Assembly: GCF_001307765.1 (NCBI RefSeq)
Contig: NZ_LKBA01000001.1
Coordinates: 289,616-353,615, forward strand
Direction of reading: 5' to 3'
Length of the DNA: 64,000 bases
Source of the DNA: Aliiroseovarius crassostreae
GTDB taxonomy: Bacteria > Pseudomonadota > Alphaproteobacteria > Rhodobacterales > Rhodobacteraceae
Positions 26,563-35,454 of the stretch are shown here, piece by piece. Position numbers and translations under genes: made by a program. The notes beneath the pieces are model-generated. The model was not told the DNA's origin and searched no databases. It was given only the letters and a program-made list of their open reading frames with translations. The number at the start of each line of letters is the position of its first letter. Position 1 is the stretch's first letter.

Positions 26563-26961
26563 TACGGCCTCCTATAATGAATCTGTCTTTGAACCACCCA
26601 AAGACGCAGGGTGCTTAGACCAAAATTGTCTTGTGGGGAAGGGGCATCCCGACGATCTGCCATGATTTCTCGTTGACTTGTCACCAAATTGCTGTGATAC
26701 GGGCGCAATCTGTCCGGCTGACGCGTGAGCAGCCCGCCCAAATCTGAGGCAGACAGAGAGACGCACCTTGATTTCATGAAGGTGCAATCCAAGAGTTCCC
26801 AAATCACGCGGGGTGCTGACGGCCGGATCGGCGGGCAGGATACTGCACGGGGATATGCCCCACCGCGAGCGCTGGTCGCAACCGATGCGATGGGCTTGCG
26901 CGTGGCGTGGCCCCACTCCCGTGTGAAACGGTGCGCCCGTGTGCGTGCCAGAAAGATGATT
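26563..26961 (+). other. Gene-free leader between asd and the DEAD-box helicase
   Basis: About 400 bases between two divergent genes. It contains the helicase promoter (26673-26700) and a leader of about 255 bases. The helicase frame stays open upstream to 26725, but without a ribosome site or family similarity, so the extension is probably untranslated. Long leaders are common for cold-induced RNA helicases. Confidence 0.6.
26673..26700 (+). promoter_or_regulatory. Predicted sigma70-type promoter of the helicase gene
   Basis: TTGACT (26673-26678), 16-base spacer, TGATAC (26695-26700). The start point would lie about 255 bases before the helicase ATG. Confidence 0.5.
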
Positions 26962-28314
26962 ATGACCAAATTTGCAGAGCTCGGGCTGGACCCGAAGCTG
27001 GTGGCCTCAGTTTCTGAGGCTGGATATGACACCCCGACTCCCATTCAAACCCAAGCCATCCCGCTTGTCCTGTCGGGCCGCGACGTGATGGGGCTGGCGC
27101 AGACCGGCACCGGTAAGACGGCCGCCTTTGGCCTGCCGCTGATCCATCAGTTGCTGGGCAACCATGACAAGCGCCAGCCGAAGTCGATCAAGGCGCTGGT
27201 GCTGGCCCCAACCCGCGAGTTGGTGAACCAGATTGCCGTGAACCTGCGCGACTATGTAAAGGGCACCCACCTGAAGGTGATGACCGTGGTGGGCGGTGTG
27301 TCGATCAACCGCCAGATTGAGCAGTTGAACCGCGGCACCGATATTCTGGTGGCCACTCCCGGTCGCCTGATTGACCTGATGGACCGCCGCGCCATTCGTT
27401 TGGATACGGCCACCTTCCTGGTGCTGGATGAAGCGGACCAGATGCTCGACATGGGGTTCATCCATGCCCTGCGCCGGATTGCGCCTGAACTGGGCACACC
27501 GCGCCAGACCATGCTGTTTTCCGCAACCATGCCCAAGCAGATGGAAGAGCTGTCGCGCGCTTACCTGACCGATCCCGCCAAAGTGCAGGTGACCCCTCCG
27601 GGCAAGGCCGCCGATAAGATCACCCAATGCGTCTATTATGCGCAGGACAAAGAAGACAAGGCGCGCCTGCTGATTAAGCATCTGCGGGGCGAACCCGACG
27701 GGTTGTCGCTGGTCTTTTCGCGCACGAAACATGGTGCTGAACGGTTGATGAAAAAGCTGGTGGCCGAAGGGTTCAAAGCGGTGTCGATCCACGGCAATAA
27801 ATCGCAAGGCCAGCGTGACCGCGCCCTCGCCGCGTTCCGTGCAGGTGAGGCGCGCGTGCTTGTCGCGACCGATGTCGCCGCGCGCGGGATCGACATTCCG
27901 GGCGTGAGCCATGTGTTCAATTTCGACCTGCCGGAAGTGGCTGACAACTATGTACACCGCATCGGCCGCACAGCACGCGCAGGCGCTGATGGGGATGCGA
28001 TCAGCTTTGTGTCCGGGGTTGAGCTGGGCCTGCTGCGTGACATTGAAAAACTGATGAAAATCTCGATCCCGGTGCTGGGCGGGGAACGCCCGCAAGAGGA
28101 AAAACGCCCGACCCGTCAAGGTCGTGGCGGCGGCGGTGGCGGCGGTCGTGGTCGTTCCGGTGGTGGCCATCGCGGTCAGGGTGGCAATCAGGGCGGCGGT
28201 ACACCCTCTGGCGGCAAATCCGATCAACGCCGTTCGGCTGGCGGCAAATCCCGCTCCGGCGCGCCCTCTGGTGGTCGACCGGGGGCCAGTCGCCGCCGTA
28301 AGAAAGCCTCATAA
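26962..28314 (+). CDS. DEAD-box ATP-dependent RNA helicase (RhlE-like)
   Basis: A 450-residue RNA helicase. All core motifs are visible: the Q motif (TPTPIQTQAI), AQTGTGKT, PTRELV, TPGRLID, DEAD, SAT, the ARGIDIPGV segment and HRIGRTARAG. The C-terminal 75 residues are Gly/Arg/Ser-rich with RGG-type repeats and a basic end, as in RhlE proteins, and probably bind RNA. The ATG at 26962 is preferred, with an AGAAAG site; another ATG lies two codons upstream. Such helicases act in ribosome assembly and RNA decay, often at low temperature. A strong terminator follows. Confidence 0.93.
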   Translation: MTKFAELGLDPKLVASVSEAGYDTPTPIQTQAIPLVLSGRDVMGLAQTGTGKTAAFGLPLIHQLLGNHDKRQPKSIKALVLAPTRELVNQIAVNLRDYVKGTHLKVMTVVGGVSINRQIEQLNRGTDILVATPGRLIDLMDRRAIRLDTATFLVLDEADQMLDMGFIHALRRIAPELGTPRQTMLFSATMPKQMEELSRAYLTDPAKVQVTPPGKAADKITQCVYYAQDKEDKARLLIKHLRGEPDGLSLVFSRTKHGAERLMKKLVAEGFKAVSIHGNKSQGQRDRALAAFRAGEARVLVATDVAARGIDIPGVSHVFNFDLPEVADNYVHRIGRTARAGADGDAISFVSGVELGLLRDIEKLMKISIPVLGGERPQEEKRPTRQGRGGGGGGGRGRSGGGHRGQGGNQGGGTPSGGKSDQRRSAGGKSRSGAPSGGRPGASRRRKKAS

Positions 28315-28323
28315 ACAATACGC

Positions 28324-28351
28324 AAAAGGGCGCCGTTTTGAGCGCCCTTTT
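28324..28351 (+). terminator. Rho-independent terminator of the helicase gene
   Basis: Perfect 10-bp stem AAAAGGGCGC with GCGCCCTTTT and an 8-base loop, 9 bases after the stop. Confidence 0.85.
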
Positions 28352-28376
28352 CGTTTCTCTCAGTGTGATGCAGGCT

Positions 28377-28428
28377 TAAAGCGTTTTGGGATAAACTTGA
28401 AACACCTGTTTCTTTCGAAACGCTTTAG
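28377..28428. repeat. Family 1 element, internally deleted copy E (single hairpin)
   Basis: A 52-bp version: the left stem-loop of the family is followed directly by the terminal CGAAACGCTTTAG, as if spacer and right stem-loop had been lost. The stop codon of the MFS gene (28425-28427, minus strand TAA) lies inside its terminus. Confidence 0.75.
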
Positions 28429-29612
28429 TCCATGCGGTCCTGACTGAACAGATACAGCAGACAGCCAACCAACATCGGCACCGCGAAATACAATAGCACG
28501 GCCTGATAGGGGGCAGCGGCACTGCCCCCCCCGAATATCTGCGCCGATTTGAACACCGTGGCTGAGCTGAACTGGAAAAAGCCCACGCCACCGATCCCGA
28601 CCATATTCATCAAGGTCACACCTCGTCCGACCAGATGCGGTGGATAAAAGCTGCGCCCATGGGCCATGATCAACGGGAAGCTCGAGGCAAACAACCCAAT
28701 GCCCGCCATCAGAAGGGCCACTGTCCAAACCCCAGATGCGGGCAGTGCCCATAAGGCAAAGACGAAACTGACCGCAATCATGTTGCCGATGAAAATCACC
28801 CATTTGCGCGTGCCGAACAGGCGATCCAGCGGGCCGTAGGCGAAATTTCCCAGAACCATTGCAAAGGCGATCCCCATGGTGACCCACCCAATCCCCGTGG
28901 CATCCAGACCGTAAAGATCGCGCATGAACGGCCCGGCCCAGCTTCCCCGCAGACCCGCCGCCGCCGCGTAATTCACGAACATGATCGGAAAAATTGCCCA
29001 AAGCGCAGGCAGTTTCAGCAGGTCCAGAACGGACCCTTTCTGCCCATCCTGATGCGAGATTTTCGGGGGATCCTGCACCGTTACCATGATGATCAGGGCA
29101 ACAAGGAACGTAACAGCGGCCAATGCCCAAAGGCAGCCCCGCCACCCAAAGCTCTCGACCGCCAGCGCAAGCGGCAGTGCCCCCGCGATATTTCCAAGGG
29201 CTCCGAAACCGATCACCATGCCCGCCATGGTGCCGAACACGCGAGGGGAATACATTCGTGCAAAGATAAAATATGACGCCATCAGCACCGGTGAACACCC
29301 CACACCAATCATCATCATGGCGTAAAGGATGTGATCAGGATGGGTGGCATTGGCAAATAAAAGCGCGCCCCCACCTCCGCCGATTGCCAGCAGGCCTGCC
29401 GCAAGCCGCCGGGGCCCGATATTGTCCAGTGCCCAGCCCACCGGCAACTGCATCAGGGCAAAGATCAGGAACCACGCGCCAGATGCCCGTGCCAAGTCTT
29501 CGGGTGTTGCCCCGAGATCAAGCTTCAGCGCAGGGGTCATCACCGCCAGAAAAGCCCGATAGAACTGGCTCAGAACATAGGCGATGATCAGCGAAAAAAT
29601 CCCAACCCGCAT
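28425..29612 (-). CDS. Major facilitator superfamily transporter
   Basis: A 395-residue inner-membrane protein with twelve hydrophobic segments and the MFS fold. The N-terminal half carries GWALDNIGPRRL (about 60-71), a variant of the MFS loop 2-3 motif, and the C-terminal half YGPLDRLFGTRKW, the matching motif between helices 8 and 9. The ATG at 29612 has a GGAGGA site; codons upstream are not supported. Substrate unknown. The last codons and stop abut repeat element E. It lies downstream of hemE on the same strand, separated by a terminator. Confidence 0.88.
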   Translation of the reverse strand: MRVGIFSLIIAYVLSQFYRAFLAVMTPALKLDLGATPEDLARASGAWFLIFALMQLPVGWALDNIGPRRLAAGLLAIGGGGGALLFANATHPDHILYAMMMIGVGCSPVLMASYFIFARMYSPRVFGTMAGMVIGFGALGNIAGALPLALAVESFGWRGCLWALAAVTFLVALIIMVTVQDPPKISHQDGQKGSVLDLLKLPALWAIFPIMFVNYAAAAGLRGSWAGPFMRDLYGLDATGIGWVTMGIAFAMVLGNFAYGPLDRLFGTRKWVIFIGNMIAVSFVFALWALPASGVWTVALLMAGIGLFASSFPLIMAHGRSFYPPHLVGRGVTLMNMVGIGGVGFFQFSSATVFKSAQIFGGGSAAAPYQAVLLYFAVPMLVGCLLYLFSQDRMD

Positions 29613-29689
29613 AAGGCGCTCCTCCCAAACACAACCGGGCCACAAGACACGGGATAGGCGCATATGGCAAGCCCGTAGAACCACGCGTC

Positions 29690-29723
29690 AAAAAAGGCGC
29701 GACATAAGATCCGCGCCCTTTTT
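29690..29723 (-). terminator. Terminator downstream of hemE
   Basis: AAAAAGGCGCG faces CGCGCCCTTTTT with one bulged C; a run of six T follows on the minus strand. It also carries T on the plus side, so it could work both ways. Confidence 0.65.
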
Positions 29724-29776
29724 CTTGCTGAAAATACCTCGGGGTGAGCCTTGAAAAGGCGAGGGGCAGAGCCCCT
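29719..29776 (+). repeat. Dispersed palindromic repeat family 2, full copy
   Basis: TTCTTG-CTGA-AAATACCTCGGGGTGAG, an inner hairpin GCCTT-GAA-AAGGC, then GAGGGGCAGAGCCCC. It overlaps the loop side of the hemE terminator. Confidence 0.75.
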
Positions 29777-29783
29777 TTCCCAA

Positions 29784-30818
29784 TTATCCGTTGCGGATCG
29801 TGTCGATCATCAGTTGGACGTTCTCCGGGTCGGCATCAGGGGTGATGCCGTGACCCAGGTTGAAGATATGCGGACCGTTCTTGAAGGCCTCGACAATGGC
29901 GCGGGTCTCATCAATCAACGCCTGACCACCGGTGACCATGTGGCTCGACTTCAGGTTGCCCTGAACGCAGCTGTCGACTTGCACGTTTTCCACCGCCCAT
30001 TCGGGGCTGACCGAATTGTCCAGTGCAACGCAGTCCACGCCGGTGGCCTTGGCAAACCCGATATAGCCCTCGCCCGCTTCACGCGGGAAGCCGATCACCG
30101 GAATGCCCGGATGGCGGCGTTTCAGTTCCTGAGTGATGACGCGGGCTGGTTCTACCGCGTATTTCTGGAAATCCTCGCCCTTGAGCGATCCTGCCCAGCT
30201 GTCGAACAATTTCACCACTTCGGCGCCAGCCTCGATCTGTTTCGACAGATACTCGATGGTGCCTTCGGTCAGGCGATCCATCACCGCTTCAAACAGGGCG
30301 CGGTTCTCGGCCTTCAACGCATGCGCCGGGCCCTGATCCTTAGTGCCTTGACCCGCAATCATATAGGTCGCCACGGTCCAGGGCATCCCGGCAAACCCGA
30401 TCAGAGTGGTCTCGCTGGGCAGTTCGCGGCGCAGAATGCGCACGGTTTCATAAACCGGAGCGAGGTGATCATGGATGTCATCCTTGCCCACCAGCTTGTC
30501 AAAATCGCCCTGGCTGGTGATGGTCGACAGACGCGGCCCTTCGCCGGTCACAAACCACAGATCCGCGCCAAGGGCCTGGGGCAGCAGCAAAATATCGGCA
30601 AACAGGATCGCTGCATCAAACCCGTAACGGCGAATGGGCTGCAGGGTCACTTCGGCGGCCAGCTCGGAATTGTAACACAGCGACAGGAAATCCCCGGCTT
30701 CGGCGCGCGTGGCGCGATATTCCGGCAGGTAACGCCCGGCCTGACGCATCATCCAGATCGGAGGGGTCGGCAGCGTCTCGCCCGCAAGGGCCCGCAGGAT
30801 GGTCTTTTGCTCGCTCAT
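29784..30818 (-). CDS. hemE: Uroporphyrinogen decarboxylase
   Basis: A 344-residue cytoplasmic enzyme that removes the four acetate carboxyls of uroporphyrinogen III to give coproporphyrinogen III. The signature [13 protein letters not shown] is at about residues 23-35, [14 protein letters not shown] at about 145-158 and the [10 protein letters not shown] segment at about 240-249. Length and ends match the family. It is divergent from hemC, which acts two steps earlier, with about 130 bases between them, and hemF, which acts next, is 3.6 kb away. Confidence 0.96.
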   Translation of the reverse strand: MSEQKTILRALAGETLPTPPIWMMRQAGRYLPEYRATRAEAGDFLSLCYNSELAAEVTLQPIRRYGFDAAILFADILLLPQALGADLWFVTGEGPRLSTITSQGDFDKLVGKDDIHDHLAPVYETVRILRRELPSETTLIGFAGMPWTVATYMIAGQGTKDQGPAHALKAENRALFEAVMDRLTEGTIEYLSKQIEAGAEVVKLFDSWAGSLKGEDFQKYAVEPARVITQELKRRHPGIPVIGFPREAGEGYIGFAKATGVDCVALDNSVSPEWAVENVQVDSCVQGNLKSSHMVTGGQALIDETRAIVEAFKNGPHIFNLGHGITPDADPENVQLMIDTIRNG

Positions 30819-30947
30819 GTCTTACGCCTTTCCTGTCAGTTCAATCACGGCACTCGCCCGTTCGGCCCGCGATGTCAAGCATAGTCTCGGTCGCATGTGT
30901 TTGACCTATGTTATGGACATGTTGATTCTGCATGTTAAATGAGGCCC

Positions 30948-31916
30948 ATGACACACAATAATCTCACCCCCGTTCCCACCGCCGAAGCCCCCTTCAAGAT
31001 CGGCACCCGTGGCAGCCCACTTGCGCTGGCGCAGGCTTATGAAACCCGGTCCCGCCTGATGACTGCGTTCGACCTGCTGGAAGAGGCGTTCGAAATTGTG
31101 GTCATCCACACAACCGGCGACAACCGCTCGATGATCGATGCGGATAAACCGTTGAAAGAGATTGGCAACAAGGGGCTCTTCACCAAGGAAATCGAAGAGG
31201 CGATGCTGGACGGTCGCATCGACATTGCGGTGCATAGCTGCAAAGACATGCCGGTGGAGCAGCCCGAAGGGCTGGTGCTGGACTGTTACCTGCCGCGTGA
31301 AGATACGCGTGATGCCTTTGTGTCGTTCAAATATAAATCCATCGCGGACCTGCCGCAGGGGGCAGTGGTGGGCACCTCCTCGTTGCGCCGCAAGGCCCAG
31401 TTGCTGAACAAACGGCCGGACCTGAATGTGGTGGAGTTTCGTGGCAATGTGCAGACCCGCCTGAAAAAGCTTGAGACAGGTGTGGCCGAGGCAACGTTCC
31501 TGGCGATGGCAGGGCTCAACCGTCTGGGGATGGATGAGGTGCCGAAAACCGCTATCCCGACCGAAGATATGCTGAATGCCGTGGCGCAAGGGGCGATTGT
31601 GATCGAACGCCGCATTGCAGACGAGCGCGCCAAGACCATGCTGGCCGCGATCCATGACACCACCACCGGGCAACGGCTCGATTGCGAGCGTGCTTTCCTT
31701 GGTGCGCTGGACGGATCCTGTGAAACCCCGATTGGGGCGCTGGCCACGCTGGATGGTGACCAGATCACGCTGAAGGGCGAAATCTTGCGGGTGGATGGAT
31801 CTGAGGCTGTTTCGGATCAGATTACCGGCGCGATTGCCGATGGTCCTGAACTGGGCCGCAAACTGGCCGCCGACCTGCTGTCGCGCGTGGATGACGATTT
31901 CTTTGACTGGAAGTGA
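30948..31916 (+). CDS. hemC: Porphobilinogen deaminase (hydroxymethylbilane synthase)
   Basis: A 322-residue enzyme joining four porphobilinogens into hydroxymethylbilane. The N-terminal FKIGTRGSPLALAQA, the central VGTSSLRRKAQLL (about 145-157) and FRGNVQTRLKKLE are family motifs. The dipyrromethane cofactor Cys is in LDGSCETPIGA (about 257). The ATG at 30948 follows a TGAGG site; another in-frame ATG lies at 30939. Divergent from hemE. An 8-bp tandem repeat and a terminator follow the stop. Confidence 0.96.
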   Translation: MTHNNLTPVPTAEAPFKIGTRGSPLALAQAYETRSRLMTAFDLLEEAFEIVVIHTTGDNRSMIDADKPLKEIGNKGLFTKEIEEAMLDGRIDIAVHSCKDMPVEQPEGLVLDCYLPREDTRDAFVSFKYKSIADLPQGAVVGTSSLRRKAQLLNKRPDLNVVEFRGNVQTRLKKLETGVAEATFLAMAGLNRLGMDEVPKTAIPTEDMLNAVAQGAIVIERRIADERAKTMLAAIHDTTTGQRLDCERAFLGALDGSCETPIGALATLDGDQITLKGEILRVDGSEAVSDQITGAIADGPELGRKLAADLLSRVDDDFFDWK

Positions 31917-31972
31917 GGCGATCTCAGGGACGATTGCGCCTTGACGCCTGTCGCTGGTAACCACTTTTTAAG

Positions 31973-32044
31973 AAAACTAGAAAACTAGAAAACTAGAAAA
32001 CTAGAAAACTAGAAAACTAGAAAACTAGAAAACTAGAAAACTCG
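31973..32044. repeat. Octanucleotide tandem repeat (AAAACTAG)n
   Basis: Eight perfect head-to-tail copies of AAAACTAG (31973-32036) and a ninth with one change (AAAACTCG). It lies between the hemC stop and the bidirectional terminator, in non-coding DNA. Each unit contains CTAG, usually a rare tetramer in bacteria. Confidence 0.95.
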
Positions 32045-32063
32045 TATTCTGGTTTTGTAACGG

Positions 32064-32092
32064 AAAAGGGCGCCAGTTTGGGCGCCCTTTTT
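32064..32092. terminator. Bidirectional terminator between hemC and the thiolase gene
   Basis: Perfect 11-bp stem AAAAGGGCGCC with GGCGCCCTTTT, T-run on both strands, between two convergent genes. Confidence 0.85.
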
Positions 32093-32134
32093 GTTTCAGT
32101 TAGCCTGCTGGATGCCCCGTGTGGGGCGAAACGC

Positions 32135-33310
32135 TTAGAGCCGCTCAATGGCGATGGCGATGCCCTGTCCACCGCCGATGCACATGGTAATCAGGGCTTT
32201 TGAACCGCCGATGCGCTCCAGCTCATAAAGCGCTTTCAGCGTGATGATCGCGCCGGTTGCGCCAACCGGATGACCAAGGGCAATGCCCCCCCCGTTCGGG
32301 TTCACTTTCGCCGGATCCAGGCCCAGCCCCTTGTTGACCGCAAGTGCCTGGGCGGCAAAGGCTTCGTTCGACTCGATGACGTCGAAATCCGCTACCGAAA
32401 GCCCGGTTTTCGCCAACAGGTTCTCGACCGCTGGGACCGGGCCGATGCCCATCAGCTCGGGGCGCACCCCGGCATGGGCATAGCCCAGGATACGGGCGCG
32501 GGGCGTAAGCCCTGCGGCCTCGGCGGCCTCGGCGCGGGCCAGTACCATGGCGGCGGCCCCGTCATTGATGCCAGACGCATTTCCGGCGGTGACGGACCCG
32601 TCTTTCCTGAAGGCCGGGCGCAATCCTGACAGCGCCTCCAGCGTGGTCACTTTGGGGTGTTCATCGCGTTTGAACGCAACCTGTTCGCGGCGCTGTTTGA
32701 CCTCAATGGGCACGATCTGATCGTCGAAATATCCGGCGTCGATGGCTTTGGCGGCGCGGGATTGGCTTTCCAGTGCAAAGGCGTCCTGATCGGCGCGGCT
32801 CACGTCGTGTTCTGCAGCAACATTTTCAGCCGTGATGCCCATATGGCCGGTGCCAAAGGGGCAGTTGAGCGCGCCCAGCATCATGTCCTGCGCGTCTGCG
32901 TCCCCCATTTTCTGCCCCCAGCGGGTGGCGGGCAGGATATAGGGGGCGCGGCTCATGCTTTCAGCACCACCGGCAATGGCAAATTCAGCATCCCCCAGCA
33001 TCAGCGCCTGCGTGGCCGACACCACCGCCTGCGCGCCGGAGCCGCAAAGGCGGTTCACGTTCATGGCCGGGGTTGTGTCGGGGATATCGGCCTCCATCGC
33101 GGCAATGCGCGACAGATACATGTCGCGGGGTTCGGTATTGATCACATGGCCAAAGACTACGGTGCCAATCTGCCCGGGTTCGACCCCGGCGCGGGCCATG
33201 GCTTCGCGGGTCACATGCGCGCCCAGGGCGCTGGGGGCGATGCCGGACAGACTGCCGCCAAAGGTGCCGATGGCGGTGCGGGCGCCGCCCAGAATTACGA
33301 TATCGGTCAT
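32135..33310 (-). CDS. Acetyl-CoA acetyltransferase (thiolase)
   Basis: A 391-residue thiolase that condenses two acyl-CoA or cleaves a 3-ketoacyl-CoA. The nucleophile Cys is in NRLCGSGAQAV (about 88), the catalytic His in GGGIALGHPVGATGA (about 350) and the second Cys in CIGGGQG (about 380). The ATG at 33310 has an AAGGGG site. The protein resembles the biosynthetic PhaA/BktB/AtoB group, so acetoacetyl-CoA formation for polyhydroxybutyrate is plausible, but no phaB or phaC is adjacent. A MarR gene lies just upstream on the same strand. Confidence 0.9.
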   Translation of the reverse strand: MTDIVILGGARTAIGTFGGSLSGIAPSALGAHVTREAMARAGVEPGQIGTVVFGHVINTEPRDMYLSRIAAMEADIPDTTPAMNVNRLCGSGAQAVVSATQALMLGDAEFAIAGGAESMSRAPYILPATRWGQKMGDADAQDMMLGALNCPFGTGHMGITAENVAAEHDVSRADQDAFALESQSRAAKAIDAGYFDDQIVPIEVKQRREQVAFKRDEHPKVTTLEALSGLRPAFRKDGSVTAGNASGINDGAAAMVLARAEAAEAAGLTPRARILGYAHAGVRPELMGIGPVPAVENLLAKTGLSVADFDVIESNEAFAAQALAVNKGLGLDPAKVNPNGGGIALGHPVGATGAIITLKALYELERIGGSKALITMCIGGGQGIAIAIERL

Positions 33311-33406
33311 GGTGATCCCCTTACGTTTCGAACCGTTCACACCAGACTGTGCCACGGCGGGTAGGAGCTGTCTTTTGTGACGCCCCGTCAGAAAGGGAAA
33401 GTGGGA

Positions 33407-33877
33407 TCAGGTCGCGGCGTCATCTTTGCCCGGACCCGTGTTCAGGCCCCGAAGTAGCGCGTTGATCTGGTGGTGAAAACCGTCCGGGTCTTGCAAAAGT
33501 GCTTCCAACTCCGCCTGATAAGCGCCTGCAATCGGGGTCAGGGCGGTCATCATTTCGCGGCCTTTTTCGGTCAGGCTCAGCTCTACCAACCGTCGGTCGT
33601 TCGGGTTCACGGTCTTGGTAACATAGCCCGCGCTTTCCAGCCGAGAGGCCGCCCGGCTGACTTTGGGCTTGTCCATATCCACGCGTTTGTGGATCTCGCG
33701 CACGCTGACGCTGTCGGCCTGGGAAAGATGCGCAACCACGCGCCATTCCGACACGGAAATGCCATAGGCCTTGCGGTAATGGCGTTCAAATCCGGCACTG
33801 ATCCGGCTGGACAGGACGGCGATCTGATAGGGTAGAAAATTGTCGAGCTTGAAGGTGGTCACGTCCGGGCCTTTCAT
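33407..33877 (-). CDS. MarR family transcriptional regulator
   Basis: A 156-residue winged-helix regulator. The wing and recognition helix are in VREIHKRVDMDKPKVSRAASRLESAGYV and the NPNDRRLVELSLTEKG wing (about 60-110). The ATG at 33877 follows an AAAGGA site. About 96 bases separate it from the thiolase gene downstream on the same strand, so it may regulate it; the ligand is unknown. Confidence 0.87.
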   Translation of the reverse strand: MKGPDVTTFKLDNFLPYQIAVLSSRISAGFERHYRKAYGISVSEWRVVAHLSQADSVSVREIHKRVDMDKPKVSRAASRLESAGYVTKTVNPNDRRLVELSLTEKGREMMTALTPIAGAYQAELEALLQDPDGFHHQINALLRGLNTGPGKDDAAT

Positions 33878-33930
33878 TTCCTTTAGAACAATCTGCCCGG
33901 TTGCGTGGTGCAAAGCAAGCTGCCTCGCCC

Positions 33931-34440
33931 TCAGATCAACGGATCATAGGCCCATTGCAACAGGGCCTGACGTTGGCGCGGGCGGCAAAAGACATCCCCC
34001 GGATCGCAATTGGCCCGGATTTGGCCCGCATGCCGGGAAAAGGCCCGCCAGCGTTTGATCTGGGCTGCGTCGGTGTCGGGCAGGCGGCGGCCCAAATAGT
34101 AGCGGCAATACCACTGAAACCATCCACGTGGATCAGGCCCGAAGATCCACCCCTTTTCACGCCAGACCGACAGGGGTTGGCGGCTTTTCACGCCAAAGAA
34201 GTTTACCGTCTCATCCGGGCGGTCCGACAATTTGGCCCCATCAAACCAGGTTTGCGGAAACTCGTCACGGCAATCATTGAGGTATTTGCCCTCAAACACC
34301 CCCATGGCGAGCATCTCGGCCGGGCTGTGATGCGGGGTGAAGCCGGGGGCAAATTCCGCGCCCATAGGGGCCTCCAGATGATAGGAATACCCCGATTGCA
34401 TTTTGTCGTTTACGTGGATTTCATCCCCGATCTGCGCCAT
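33931..34440 (-). CDS. Conserved hypothetical protein downstream of hemF
   Basis: A 169-residue soluble protein rich in Trp, Tyr and Arg, with no signal peptide or membrane segment. I recall similar uncharacterised proteins in alphaproteobacteria but cannot name a domain. Visible features are an N-terminal [14 protein letters not shown], the [20 protein letters not shown] segment (about 37-56) and a C-terminal [21 protein letters not shown] part that looks helical. A strong purine-rich site precedes the ATG, and it begins 12 bases after the hemF stop, so it is in the hemF operon. Confidence 0.75.
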   Translation of the reverse strand: MAQIGDEIHVNDKMQSGYSYHLEAPMGAEFAPGFTPHHSPAEMLAMGVFEGKYLNDCRDEFPQTWFDGAKLSDRPDETVNFFGVKSRQPLSVWREKGWIFGPDPRGWFQWYCRYYLGRRLPDTDAAQIKRWRAFSRHAGQIRANCDPGDVFCRPRQRQALLQWAYDPLI

Positions 34441-34452
34441 CCTTCCCCCCGG

Positions 34453-35340
34453 TCAGATCCATTTCGCCATAGGCGGCAGGCTCATGAGCACCGCATTGGC
34501 GTCATGCCCCGTCGCCAGGCCAAACTTGGTTCCGCGGTCATAGACCAGATTATATTCGGCATAGAGGCCGCGATGGACCAGCTGGGTATCCTTGTCCGCC
34601 TCGCTCCAGGGTGTGTTGCGGCGCTTTTCGGTGACGGGAACAAAGGCAGGCAGAAAGGCCCGGCCAATATCCTGGGTCAGGGCAAAATCCGCCTCCCAGT
34701 CGCCCGAGTTGCGATCATCCATAAATATGCCGCCCACGCCCCGTGCGCGCCCGCGATGTGGCACATAGAAATACTCGTCCGCCCAGGCCTTCAATTCCGG
34801 ATAGAGCGTCTTGTCATGCGGGTCGAGATGCTGCTTTTGCACGTCATGGAAATGGGCTGTGTCCTCGTCATATTCGATGCAGGGATTGAGGTCGGATCCG
34901 CCGCCGAACCACCAGGCGTTCGGGGTCCAGAACATGCGGGTGTTCATGTGCACGGCCGGGCAATGGGGGTTTTGCATATGCGCGACCAGCGAAATGCCCG
35001 AGGCCCAGAAACGTGGATCTTCCTTGATGCCCGGCACGCCGCGGGCCGCCATCGCGCCCTGCGCGGCTTCGCCCAGCGTGCCGTGGACGGTGGAAATGTT
35101 CACGCCGACTTTCTCAAACACGCGCCCTCCGCGCAGGACGGACATCAGCCCCCCGCCGGCATCCGCGCCATCGTCGCTCTGACGCTTGGTTTTGGTCACT
35201 TCGAACCGTCCGGCGGGTGCGTCGGCAAAGGGGCCGGTGGTCTGGCTGTCCTCAAGGGCTTCAAATCGGGCAACGATCTGGTCGCGCAACTCGTGAAACC
35301 ACGCGCTTGCCCGCGCCTTCTGATCCTGCATCATGTCCAT
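34453..35340 (-). CDS. hemF: Oxygen-dependent coproporphyrinogen III oxidase
   Basis: A 295-residue cytoplasmic enzyme that converts coproporphyrinogen III to protoporphyrinogen IX using O2. Family motifs are GVNISTVHGTL (about 79-89), VHMNTRMFW (about 126-134), WWFGGGSDLNPC, and the C-terminal NLVYDRGTKFGL and SLPPMAKW. The ATG at 35340 follows an AAAGGA site at proper spacing. It sits after an SDR gene (gap about 115 bases) and before a hypothetical gene. Whether an oxygen-independent hemN exists elsewhere cannot be seen. Confidence 0.96.
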   Translation of the reverse strand: MDMMQDQKARASAWFHELRDQIVARFEALEDSQTTGPFADAPAGRFEVTKTKRQSDDGADAGGGLMSVLRGGRVFEKVGVNISTVHGTLGEAAQGAMAARGVPGIKEDPRFWASGISLVAHMQNPHCPAVHMNTRMFWTPNAWWFGGGSDLNPCIEYDEDTAHFHDVQKQHLDPHDKTLYPELKAWADEYFYVPHRGRARGVGGIFMDDRNSGDWEADFALTQDIGRAFLPAFVPVTEKRRNTPWSEADKDTQLVHRGLYAEYNLVYDRGTKFGLATGHDANAVLMSLPPMAKWI

Positions 35341-35454
35341 TGTTTTGATCCTTTACCTGATTGCGCGGTTTTCTTGGACCCGAGCTATCAGGTTTTGACG
35401 GCACAGGCCAACCCGCGTGTTGCCGCAGAGAGGCGCGCGCCGAGTGGGGGGATG

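Noticed and set aside
26725..26961. A 79-residue N-terminal extension of the helicase
   Set aside because: The frame is open, but it lacks a ribosome site, begins within the predicted leader, and does not resemble RhlE N-termini.
31973..32044. The tandem octamer as a CRISPR array
   Set aside because: There are no spacers between the units and no cas genes; it is a simple sequence repeat.
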